Shown piece by piece: positions 19,216-25,870 of a DNA stretch of 46,715 bases. The stretch lies in the NCBI GenBank assembly GCA_028287285.1, contig JAQBPY010000340.1, positions 1 to 46,715 of the forward strand, written 5' to 3'. The notes below the pieces were generated by a model. The model had not been told where the DNA came from. It worked only from the letters and a program-made list of their open reading frames with translations, and made no database searches. The DNA is from Gemmatimonadota bacterium. Its GTDB lineage: Bacteria > Gemmatimonadota > Gemmatimonadetes > Gemmatimonadales > Gemmatimonadaceae. Both the position numbers and the translations under genes were made by a program. How positions within the stretch are numbered: the stretch's first letter is position 1; each line of letters starts with the position of its first letter.

Positions 19216-19758
19216 CTAGAACGTCAGGCCTACCGACACCGGCACATACATCAGGCTCCCCGAACCCGCCCCACTGCCCGACACGCGATGCAACCGCGCC
19301 TCGGCGAATGCCGAGAAGCCGGCAAGGCCGAGCTTCATCCCGACACCACCGTTGAAGCCCAGGTTCGTGCTACTCGAGTTGCAGCTGCTGCACTGCGCCG
19401 AGGTGTTGTACGCGCCAATACCGCCAATGAGGTACGGGCCGAGCAGCCCCGGCGTCGAAAACACCACATTCGCGGTGCCAGACAGGATCCGGGAGCTCGC
19501 GCCGCTGGCCGCCGACGAAAGGGAGCTCTGATAATTGAAGGAGTTGTATGAACCCTCGAACCGGAAGCCAACGGGCGCAAGCGGAATCGCAAGGTTCACG
19601 ATGCCGGTCAAGTGATAGCCGGATTCCACGGCGTCGCCAAAGTTCCCAATTGGCGCAGACAGCCCAGCGGCCACCCCGAAGCCCACCTGCGATTCGGCCA
19701 CCGCGAATGGGCCTGCCAGCAGTGCGACCACGGCGACGAAAGTTGTTCTACGCAACAT
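19216..19758 (-). CDS. Small outer-membrane beta-barrel protein
   Basis: The protein has 180 residues. AGGAG lies about ten bases before ATG 19756-19758. A signal peptide (MLRRTTFVAVVALLAGPFAVAESQ) is followed by alternating amphipathic strands (VGFGVAAGLSAPIGNFGDAV, VGFRFEGSYNSF, GPYLIGGIGAYN, GFSAFAEARLH). It ends in VPVSVGLTF, with the terminal Phe typical of proteins inserted by the BAM complex. A loop with three Cys and many Ser (QCSSCNSSS) lies between strands. Length and pattern fit an eight-stranded OmpX/opacity-type barrel. It stands alone on the minus strand. A structural or adhesion role is possible but not shown. Confidence 0.85.
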   Translation of the reverse strand: MLRRTTFVAVVALLAGPFAVAESQVGFGVAAGLSAPIGNFGDAVESGYHLTGIVNLAIPLAPVGFRFEGSYNSFNYQSSLSSAASGASSRILSGTANVVFSTPGLLGPYLIGGIGAYNTSAQCSSCNSSSTNLGFNGGVGMKLGLAGFSAFAEARLHRVSGSGAGSGSLMYVPVSVGLTF

Positions 19759-19928
19759 GGATCATTTCTCCTCGAGATGACGTACGAAACCCGCGGGCAA
19801 CGAGCGCAAGGTCGATGCCGCATGACGCCCAGCTAGGTTGCCTCTGTAAAGTCTACGGTCACTAACCGCCGGAATCGACACCGTTTGCGGTCGTTGGACC
19901 CATCCAACGACGATTCAGGTTTCGCTAT
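19759..19928. promoter_or_regulatory. Leader region of the barrel gene
   Basis: This gap should contain the promoter of the minus-strand barrel gene; the ribosome-binding AGGAG is just before its start. No distinct operator is recognised, and on its far side it borders the decayed HepT gene. Confidence 0.35.
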
Positions 19929-20281
19929 CTAAGCGAACAACAGCGACGTCGAGTGATGCCGCAATTCCGGCACATCCTCGACCGCAGTCGACCATACCAG
20001 TTCGAGATCCATTGCTCAGTACTGATGTGTTATGCGATCGCGCATCCGCGCCCATGGTGACCACTCGATCTCTGGAATCGCGTCGACGATCGTCTTGTCG
20101 GCCGCGACGACAGCTTTGGTGGCCTCACCAATGACAACAATTTGGTAGAGAGAATCGCGTCACGCATCGCGGAGTCATCGTCGAACGCGTCGCGCCCACG
20201 AGCTACATATTCGGCGATGGCTTTTGGCGCCTCGACAATGTGTTGCATGCGATCCAGAGCCGCAGCCTGACCGCTAGACAA
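19929..20281 (-). pseudogene. Decayed HepT-like HEPN ribonuclease (toxin-antitoxin remnant)
   Basis: From a TTG at 20279-20281 the minus strand reads ALDRMQHIVEAPKAIAEYV, a typical start of HepT/DUF86 proteins. Near 20150 the frame shifts. In the next frame the family sequence continues as LYQIVVIGEATKAVVAADKT, then PEIEWSPWARMRDRITHQY, which contains the HEPN RNase motif R(x4)H. A TGA (20016-20018) follows, but the same frame resumes as AMDLELVWSTAVEDVPELR, exactly the expected C-terminus, ending at TAG 19929-19931. The gene therefore has one frameshift and one nonsense change and is almost surely inactive. HepT toxins cleave RNA and are neutralised by MntA nucleotidyltransferases; a remnant of the partner lies just upstream. 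Confidence 0.8.
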
Positions 20282-20390
20282 TGATCGCCTCGCGCAAGGC
20301 AGTCGTTCGAACCGGCTCTCGCAGCGCGCCTTCGGTCACGACATCCACGCATCTCTCCAAAGCTATTCGAGTCCCGGACGCGGGCAAGAC
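20274..20390 (-). pseudogene. C-terminal remnant of an MntA-like nucleotidyltransferase antitoxin
   Basis: The minus strand reads ERCVDVVTEGALREPVRTT then ALREAIIV and a stop (20274-20276), overlapping the HepT start by a few bases. The stretch matches the end of MntA-type minimal nucleotidyltransferases ('..VDVVT..AL....R...L.EAI.V'). A stop codon (20391-20393) closes the frame upstream, and the catalytic GSxxxGxxxxxSDxD region is not found. Only about 38 residues survive. Confidence 0.6.
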
Positions 20391-20758
20391 TTATTGATCC
20401 GAACGGCATCCTCGAATAAGAGATGTGTGAAATGACCAAACGGCGAGTGCGTTCCGTCCGGGACGTTGCTGACGCGTGTTCCAGGCCCCGTACTCTCGTG
20501 GATGAACGCCGCGCAGGCCGCGAGCGAGCTCGCCCCGTGTTGCTGGCAAGTCCATGAGTCCGGAGAAGGCGCGCGCCGCGCGCGCCAGCGAAGGTGCCCG
20601 CCCCAAAACGAAGACACCGACGACTTGATCGCTCACGTTTCGTGGTTTTCGGCACTGCAGTGCCATCTGCAAAGATGCGTTCGTTGCTTATTTTATAAAA
20701 TGGCAATATACTAAAATAATAACATCCCCTACTTCGCTCACTGAAATAACATCGGGAA
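20391..20758. other. Gene-free stretch with AT-rich promoter-like segment before the Fic gene
   Basis: Positions 20391-20680 hold only weak overlapping open frames without recognisable family features; they may be further remnants of the toxin-antitoxin locus. Positions 20690-20760 are strikingly A/T rich (TTATTTTATAAAATGGCAAT, then ATACTAAAATAATAACAT), unlike the rest of the window, and are a likely promoter for the Fic gene. This base composition suggests acquired DNA. Confidence 0.4.
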
Positions 20759-21925
20759 ATGAAACGAGGATCCAGCGGGCACTACCTGACGACTTCGACC
20801 GCTGGCGGTGAGACGGTAAGAGCATTTCTCCCTCACCCCTTGCCGCCGACGCCCAACCTCGACATCAGCGCCGAACTCCGCAACCAGCTCGACGAAGCCC
20901 TCTTGAGCCTCGGCCGTCTGGATAGCGTGACCGCATTGCTGCCTGACACACAGCTCTTCCTCTATATGTACGTCCGAAAGGAAGCAGTCCTTTCCTCGCA
21001 GATCGAGGGGACGCAATCCTCCCTTTCGGATCTGCTCCTGTTCGAGGCAGAGGAGGCGCCTGGTGTCCCCATGGATGATGTCGTTGAAGTGTCCAGTTAC
21101 GTGGCCGCCATGGAACACGGGCTCGCGAGACTCAGGACCGGCTTTCCTCTTTCCAATCGTTTGATCTGCGAGATCCACGGAGTGCTGCTCGCGCGCGGCC
21201 GCGGCGCGGACAAGGATCCCGGCCAGTTTCGCCGTTCGCAAAACTGGATTGGTGGCACTCGCCCCGGAAATGCGGTGTTCGTTCCCGCGCCTCCGCAGGA
21301 GATACCCGCGCTCATGGGTCAATTGGAGCTGTATCTGCATGATCAGCCCGTGAAGTCGCCCGTGCTCATCAAGGCAGCGCTCGCGCACGTGCAGTTCGAG
21401 ACCATTCATCCATTTCTCGACGGCAATGGACGCGTGGGGCGCCTGCTGATCACACTGCTGCTGTGCTCACAGGGAGTCCTGAGCCAGCCCCTCTTGTATC
21501 TCAGTCTCTATCTCAAGAAGCACCGGACACGATACTACGAGCTGCTCGATCGCGTTCGTACGGACGGCACGTGGGAGCTCTGGTTGGCGTTCTTCGTCGA
21601 AGGCGTCATTGAGAGCGCGCGTGGCGCGGTCATAACGGCGCAACGGCTCTCGTCGCTGTCTGCGGACGACCGCCAGCTCGCGCGCGGGTTGGGGCGCGGC
21701 ACCACCACGCTCGAGATTCTTCGCTGCCTCGAGGAGCGGCCGATCATCACGGTGACTCAACTTGCCGCACGGTCCGGCGTCAGTTTCGTGACGGCGACGA
21801 AAGCGCTTGCCCAGCTCGAGGGAGCGGGGATCGTCCGGGAGATGACGGGTCGCAAGCGAAACAGGGTGTTCAGCTATGAGAAGTATTTGAACATCTTGAA
21901 TGAGGGCACGGCGCCGGCGAGTTGA
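20759..21925 (+). CDS. Fic-family AMP-transferase with N-terminal inhibitory helix and C-terminal winged helix
   Basis: The protein has 388 residues. The Fic active site HPFLDGNGRVGR is complete at residues 217-228, with catalytic His217. The autoinhibitory motif [S/T]xxxE[G/N] is SSQIEG at 79-84 (Ser79, Glu83), before the core, so this is a class II Fic enzyme that regulates itself in cis. The phosphate-positioning flap (GGTRPGNAVFVPAPP) is present. The last 60 residues form a winged helix-turn-helix (TVTQLAARSGVSFVTATKAL) common in this 'Fic-wHTH' type. The expected activity is AMP transfer to a protein hydroxyl. It stands alone beside a dead toxin-antitoxin pair, in repeat-rich DNA. Target unknown. 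Confidence 0.93.
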   Translation: MKRGSSGHYLTTSTAGGETVRAFLPHPLPPTPNLDISAELRNQLDEALLSLGRLDSVTALLPDTQLFLYMYVRKEAVLSSQIEGTQSSLSDLLLFEAEEAPGVPMDDVVEVSSYVAAMEHGLARLRTGFPLSNRLICEIHGVLLARGRGADKDPGQFRRSQNWIGGTRPGNAVFVPAPPQEIPALMGQLELYLHDQPVKSPVLIKAALAHVQFETIHPFLDGNGRVGRLLITLLLCSQGVLSQPLLYLSLYLKKHRTRYYELLDRVRTDGTWELWLAFFVEGVIESARGAVITAQRLSSLSADDRQLARGLGRGTTTLEILRCLEERPIITVTQLAARSGVSFVTATKALAQLEGAGIVREMTGRKRNRVFSYEKYLNILNEGTAPAS

Positions 21926-22023
21926 GTCCACCGCTGTTTAGCCGGCGGAATTGCGTCACGCATTGTCATCGTCGAGGTATCGATGGTGCTTGCCGGGCAA
22001 GATCGCCCTTCCCCGCGAACCCG

Positions 22024-22057
22024 TGTCATCCCCGTGAGCGAAGCGAGCGCGGGGGAT
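22024..22057. repeat. Single copy of the dispersed GTCATCCC-GAGCGAAGCGAG repeat
   Basis: GTCATCCCCGTGAGCGAAGC followed by GAGCGCGGGGGATC. The ends CATCCCC and GGGGGAT(C) can pair across the core. It lies about 100 bases after the Fic stop codon. Confidence 0.7.
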
Positions 22058-22225
22058 CTGATGTCACGTCACCGTGGCCCATCCGGCGAAGGAATGGCGC
22101 CTCGTCGAAGCGAACATCGCCGCACTCGACTATCGCAGAACCTGTGAGACCATCGGTCATCGTCCACCGAACGGCAGCTCAGCCGCGCGGCCGCGAAGGG
22201 CGCCACGGGTGGCATTCGCACCAGG

Positions 22226-22396
22226 GTGACGAAGGCGCGCCTCATCTTGAACGTGATCGACGCGTTCATCCGGACCGCCCTCAAGGACGACATCCCGTTC
22301 TTCCAGAAGTGGAATGGCGTGAGGTCCGTCCGGAAGACATCAGTATGCACCACCGCAGTCGCGACACCGCAGACGACCACCAGGGTCGCCGCTTGA
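22226..22396 (+). CDS. Possible small gene or gene fragment, 56 residues
   Basis: From GTG 22226-22228 the frame reads VTKARLILNVIDAFIRTALK then DDIPFFQKWNGVRSVRK. Third positions are strongly G/C for the first 35 codons, as in real genes of this window, and the helical composition is protein-like. The frame stays open upstream for about 20 further codons without a clear start or ribosome-binding site. It may be the 3' end of a decayed gene. No family recognised. Confidence 0.3.
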   Translation: MTKARLILNVIDAFIRTALKDDIPFFQKWNGVRSVRKTSVCTTAVATPQTTTRVAA

Positions 22397-23083
22397 TCGG
22401 CTCGTAATCGCGCGGCTGTGGCACCGCTGCCGCGCGATACGACGACGCCCGAGCTGCCTTCACCGAAAGCCTCTGACCATGTCAACCACCTGGTCATTGT
22501 TGCGTGAGAAAATCAGGCGATCGTATCGCTAATACTCCACAAGCCAATTCAGTAACGGTGACGCAAAGAATTCCATTGTGTGCTACTTGCCACCCCGTTC
22601 CGTAGCTGTTTTCGAGGGACGCGACTCGGCGACACGGGACTGAGCTGGCCGCCAGGCCGTCGTGATCCAATTCATCGTTCGCACGTACTGGTTCCTCTGG
22701 CCAGCGCGTTTGCGTCGCCGGTGCCTTTTCGCCTGTCCTGTTTTTCGATAAGTACATGACGTCGCGACGCAGCACGGCGACCGTGCCGCCATCAGGGCAT
22801 TCGTTACACGTGCGAAGCAATGCAAGCCGGGGTATTGGCTGGTCAGTCGAGGGTCATGAAGCGACGCTCGTCGCAGCGGACGGCACTCGCATAGCGGAGC
22901 CCGAGGTTGCCGCCTGGCTTTTAGCGGACATTCGAGATGTTGCCAGAATGGCGCTGCGTTGACGACTCGCGTGCTCGCGATCGAACGCCGCAACCGTGAG
23001 GGTGAGAACGACGCAAGTGATTCCGCGAGATCTCAGCCCACGGTCGGTTGCTATTGGGTTGTTACACAAGGTGTGATAGCATG

Positions 23084-23156
23084 GTCGTCCTTGAGCGAAG
23101 CGAAGGACCTGCTCTTTTACCGGCACAAACAGGTCCTTCGGTTCGCTCAGGACGAC
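23084..23156. terminator. Long near-perfect hairpin just after cassette B
   Basis: The arms GTCGTCCTTGAGCGAAGCGA... (from 23084) and ...GGTTCGCTCAGGACGAC (to 23156) pair over about 27 bases with one bulge and one mismatch, around a loop of about 18 bases. It begins 34 bases beyond the stop of the last gene of cassette B and may end that transcript. There is no downstream U-tract on the minus strand, so a REP-like RNA-stabilising role is equally possible. It belongs to the dispersed repeat family. Confidence 0.55.
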
Positions 23157-23189
23157 AACGTCCGCTATCTGCAATTCAGAAACAGTCCA

Positions 23190-24047
23190 CTAGGAAGCGC
23201 CGCCGGACGTCGTCCCCACACCGGGTGCACGCACACCTTTAACGCCATTCTCACGATTGCCAGCGGCCGACTGATACTGGCCGTCCATGATGAGCGCACG
23301 TAACTCGGACCGTACTGGCTCGGTGACACCGAGCTCGAACCGGATCATCGCCCGGTCGATGGCCTTCTGGCTGACGAAGACTGCGTCGGAATACACCTGC
23401 ACCCGCCGCTGCGCGAAGAAGCGGGCGACTCGATAGTACACCCATGGACCCACACCACTCGCCGCCAGCGCGATGATGACTGCATGCGCGGCAAACGTGA
23501 GGCCCACCATCGCGATCGTCACCCACATCTTCTCCTTGGGCAGCATCCCGGCGTCATCCGTCCAGCGGGCAAGGCAGGTGGCCAGGGTAATGACGGTCGG
23601 CACAGCGAGAAGGGTACCGATCACGCTCGCGCGCAGCACGCTCGCCGCCAGGCTGAGATCGCGGCGCGAGAACAGCATGCCCACGCCGAAGTCGCTGGCG
23701 ATGAGCACCAGTGACACGATGGACGCGATCCAGAACAGCGACGGGTCGCTGGCCCCCGACAGGCTCGCCACCAGCTTGGCGAACGCGGACAACTGCTGCT
23801 GGTCGAGCAGCAGCACGCAGCATCCGAGCACGACGACGACAACGGTGCGGGGCCGAAACGCATCCGCCTCTTCGAGCAGCTCACTGGCGTTGACGTCCAG
23901 CGTATTCAACGCATTGGCCGCGAGCGCCAGCTTCTCCGAGAAATGCAGATGATCGCGCTGCCCGCTCGCAACACGATCCGCCAGGACTTCCACCTGCCGT
24001 ACGGTCGCACGGTCCAGGCTGTCCGCATAAGGAATGGACTGGCTCAT
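23190..24047 (-). CDS. Four-helix membrane protein, last gene of cassette B
   Basis: The protein has 285 residues. The ATG at 24045-24047 is preferred over longer readings because GGAGGAGATCG precedes it directly and it overlaps the previous stop in an ATGA. A helical cytosolic N-terminus of about 65 residues (ATVRQVEVLADRVASG) precedes four hydrophobic helices at about residues 67-83, 103-124, 138-160 and 174-198. A charged C-terminal region of about 85 residues follows (RRVQVYSDAVFVSQKAID). The family is not recognised. Coupling to the vWA-like protein suggests the two form a membrane complex. Cassette A has a caspase at this position instead. Confidence 0.8.
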   Translation of the reverse strand: MSQSIPYADSLDRATVRQVEVLADRVASGQRDHLHFSEKLALAANALNTLDVNASELLEEADAFRPRTVVVVVLGCCVLLLDQQQLSAFAKLVASLSGASDPSLFWIASIVSLVLIASDFGVGMLFSRRDLSLAASVLRASVIGTLLAVPTVITLATCLARWTDDAGMLPKEKMWVTIAMVGLTFAAHAVIIALAASGVGPWVYYRVARFFAQRRVQVYSDAVFVSQKAIDRAMIRFELGVTEPVRSELRALIMDGQYQSAAGNRENGVKGVRAPGVGTTSGGAS

Positions 24048-24859
24048 CGATCTCCTCCTCCACCAAGCAATGTGATGATATCCTTCAACGTGAACACGCG
24101 AACCGGCTCGGGAACGACCACGACACCTACCGGACTGCGGTCGGACCACGCCAGCACGACGTCCGCGATGTTCGTCGCCGGACATCGCGTCCCGGAATCG
24201 GTCGCGTCCATGTCGGTGTTGAGCACCAGCAACCGCATGACACGCGTGCTGGTCCGCGACCTGGGCCGTGCAAAGAAATCGCGCGCATCACGGAGCGCCT
24301 GACACACCGCCGAGCCTCGCGCGGAATCGAATGGAGTCGCGAGAATGCTGGTCACGTGACTCACGAAGTTCTGTCTCGCGCTCGCCGCTCCGTGGTCGAA
24401 CCCCTGCTGCTCCACTTTGACCAGCGAGTCGGCACGGTTTTGCGCGCGCTGCGCATCGCGCGCGCCAAATGGGTTGTGCGCTGTATCCTCGACGCGGACT
24501 CGCAACGGTGTCCCCACCGGGCGCGCCGCAAGCGGGAGAGCCGCCATGCGCTGCTCGGGCCGCGCACCAACCACCGTCACGAGCATACCCCCCTCTCCAC
24601 ACGCGGGAACGGCGCGGACAAGTGAGTCCAGCTGCTGCCGGTCCACTGTGTTGTGGGCGCGGCCCCGCATGGACCACGAGATGTCATCGATGTAGACGAC
24701 ATCGACCGCACGAGCGCACGCTGAATCGGTCAGACCTGTCCGTTGCGTCGCGGCATGCAGTGCCGCAGGTATCAGGAGCAGGACACTCCCGCCAGCGAGC
24801 ACCTGCCTGAGCCGCAACGGAAGCGGCGTGAATGGCCGCCTCTGAATTCCGGATGACAT
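24044..24859 (-). CDS. Membrane-anchored von Willebrand A-like protein (cassette B)
   Basis: The protein has 271 residues from ATG 24857-24859, preceded by GAGAGG. A signal anchor or signal peptide lies at residues 18-36 (RQVLAGGSVLLLIPAALHA). The domain then opens with VVYIDDISWSM, whose D59-x-S61-x-S63 fits the metal-ion-dependent adhesion site DxSxS of vWA domains. Later strands (GMLVTVVGARPEQ and RLLVLNTDMDAT) fit the alternating alpha/beta fold. It follows the DFKWLY gene by 38 bases and overlaps the membrane-protein gene by four. A metal-dependent binding role outside the inner membrane is likely. The vWA call rests on this motif and fold order only. Confidence 0.7.
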   Translation of the reverse strand: MSSGIQRRPFTPLPLRLRQVLAGGSVLLLIPAALHAATQRTGLTDSACARAVDVVYIDDISWSMRGRAHNTVDRQQLDSLVRAVPACGEGGMLVTVVGARPEQRMAALPLAARPVGTPLRVRVEDTAHNPFGARDAQRAQNRADSLVKVEQQGFDHGAASARQNFVSHVTSILATPFDSARGSAVCQALRDARDFFARPRSRTSTRVMRLLVLNTDMDATDSGTRCPATNIADVVLAWSDRSPVGVVVVPEPVRVFTLKDIITLLGGGGDR

Positions 24860-24897
24860 GGGGACACCTCTCGTCCATATGGCCGTGAGGCCACGAT

Positions 24898-25809
24898 TCA
24901 CTTGCATTCGTCCGGATCGGTATCCGGTCCACAGCACCAGCTCCCGCCAAAGCACGTCGACGTATCGATGGTCCGCATGCCTCTCATCACCGGACCCGTA
25001 CTTGCCGCGGCCGGTCTGACCAGCTCCTTCGGACAATCGGCCTGCGGCGCCGGAAGCTTCCTCCCGCGTCCAATGGCCTGCGCCCAGTCCTCCACCGGCG
25101 GAACCAGCAGCTGATACAGCCACTTGAAATCGTTGTCATCCACTGGACCCGCCTTGAGGGGAGCATGGATTTCGGCGATCCTGGCGAGCGAGTGCGACGG
25201 ATCATCCCAATTGCAGATGAAGGCGGTCTGCCCGTCCGACATGTGCATCACCCGCTGCTCTCCATCGCCCTCCGCACGCGTGATCTCGATTCTCACCCCG
25301 GCACCACTGTTTGGCCGCCACACGGAGAGCAGTGGAAGGCGCCGCGGCGGTACGGCCTCGGTGTTGAGCGTCGTAGGAACTTCGAACGTCAGGGGCGACT
25401 CATTCCTTGTTGACATCATGCCCCCCGTGAACGTGATCGTCGTGGCTGCGTGCGACCAGAAATCGGGAGCGGCGTCCTGACGGAGTTTCACTGTGCGTGG
25501 CTGCCCCTGCTGGTTGACGAGCCGGTGCAGCGGTACCAGCGCGTCAAACGAGATGTCCTTTTCACAGGCCCTACCAGGGGCAGCACTCTCGTCCACAACG
25601 TTGACGCGCATGTGGCGCAGGGTGGTCCTCGGTAGCTCCGTGCGATTGTGGTCCATCACGCCTATTTCGGCGGTATGCAGCTTTGCCTCGGAGCGGTCGG
25701 CGTGCCTGCCGCCTGCCAGGGGGCGCGAAGCATCGGGAATCAGTGCCCGCAGCACGGCGGTACCCCGATAGACAAAGAGAATCGGACCGCGAAACACAAC
25801 TTCGATCAT
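24898..25809 (-). CDS. Unrecognised beta-rich protein with DFKWLY motif (cassette B)
   Basis: The protein has 303 residues, with GGAG shortly before ATG 25807-25809. It has no signal peptide. The body is beta-rich. DFKWLYQLL (DFKWLY at 227-232) and KLPAPQ near the C-terminus match DFKWLYHLL and PLPAPE of the cassette A protein at the same relative position, and a preceding CNWDDP matches CSDNPLEWDE there. Beyond the shared region it has an extra tail ending in clustered Cys (TCFGGSWCCGPDT), absent from the paralogue, which may bind a metal or form disulfides. It lies 61 bases after the CHAT gene. Function unknown; co-occurrence with TPR-CHAT proteins is the main clue. Confidence 0.82.
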   Translation of the reverse strand: MIEVVFRGPILFVYRGTAVLRALIPDASRPLAGGRHADRSEAKLHTAEIGVMDHNRTELPRTTLRHMRVNVVDESAAPGRACEKDISFDALVPLHRLVNQQGQPRTVKLRQDAAPDFWSHAATTITFTGGMMSTRNESPLTFEVPTTLNTEAVPPRRLPLLSVWRPNSGAGVRIEITRAEGDGEQRVMHMSDGQTAFICNWDDPSHSLARIAEIHAPLKAGPVDDNDFKWLYQLLVPPVEDWAQAIGRGRKLPAPQADCPKELVRPAAASTGPVMRGMRTIDTSTCFGGSWCCGPDTDPDECK

Positions 25810-25870
25810 GGTGGTCTCCAGGACAGTCGTGAGGTGTCCTGATTAGACGGCCATGTCCGGTTCTTTTATG

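Larger units (their letters stand above)
21926..23189. other. 1.26-kb repeat-rich region with gene fragments only
   Basis: Between Fic and the end of cassette B no intact gene is recognised. There is one dispersed repeat copy (22024-22057), short coding-like pieces (EWRLVEANIAALDYRR near 22090; the frame at 22226-22396; AADGTRIAEPEVAAWLLADI near 22880-22950), and a long hairpin (23084-23156). The pieces lie in different frames and none has an evident start, so the stretch looks like a graveyard of decayed small genes. Confidence 0.5.

Noticed and set aside
20203..20706. 167-residue minus-strand frame upstream of the HepT relic
   Set aside because: It has Arg/Ser-rich composition, overlaps the HepT and MntA remnants in another frame and shows no family features.
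22494..22993. Overlapping minus-strand frames of 108 and 136 residues
   Set aside because: No ribosome-binding site, no coding bias and no recognisable motif; treated as non-coding or decayed DNA.
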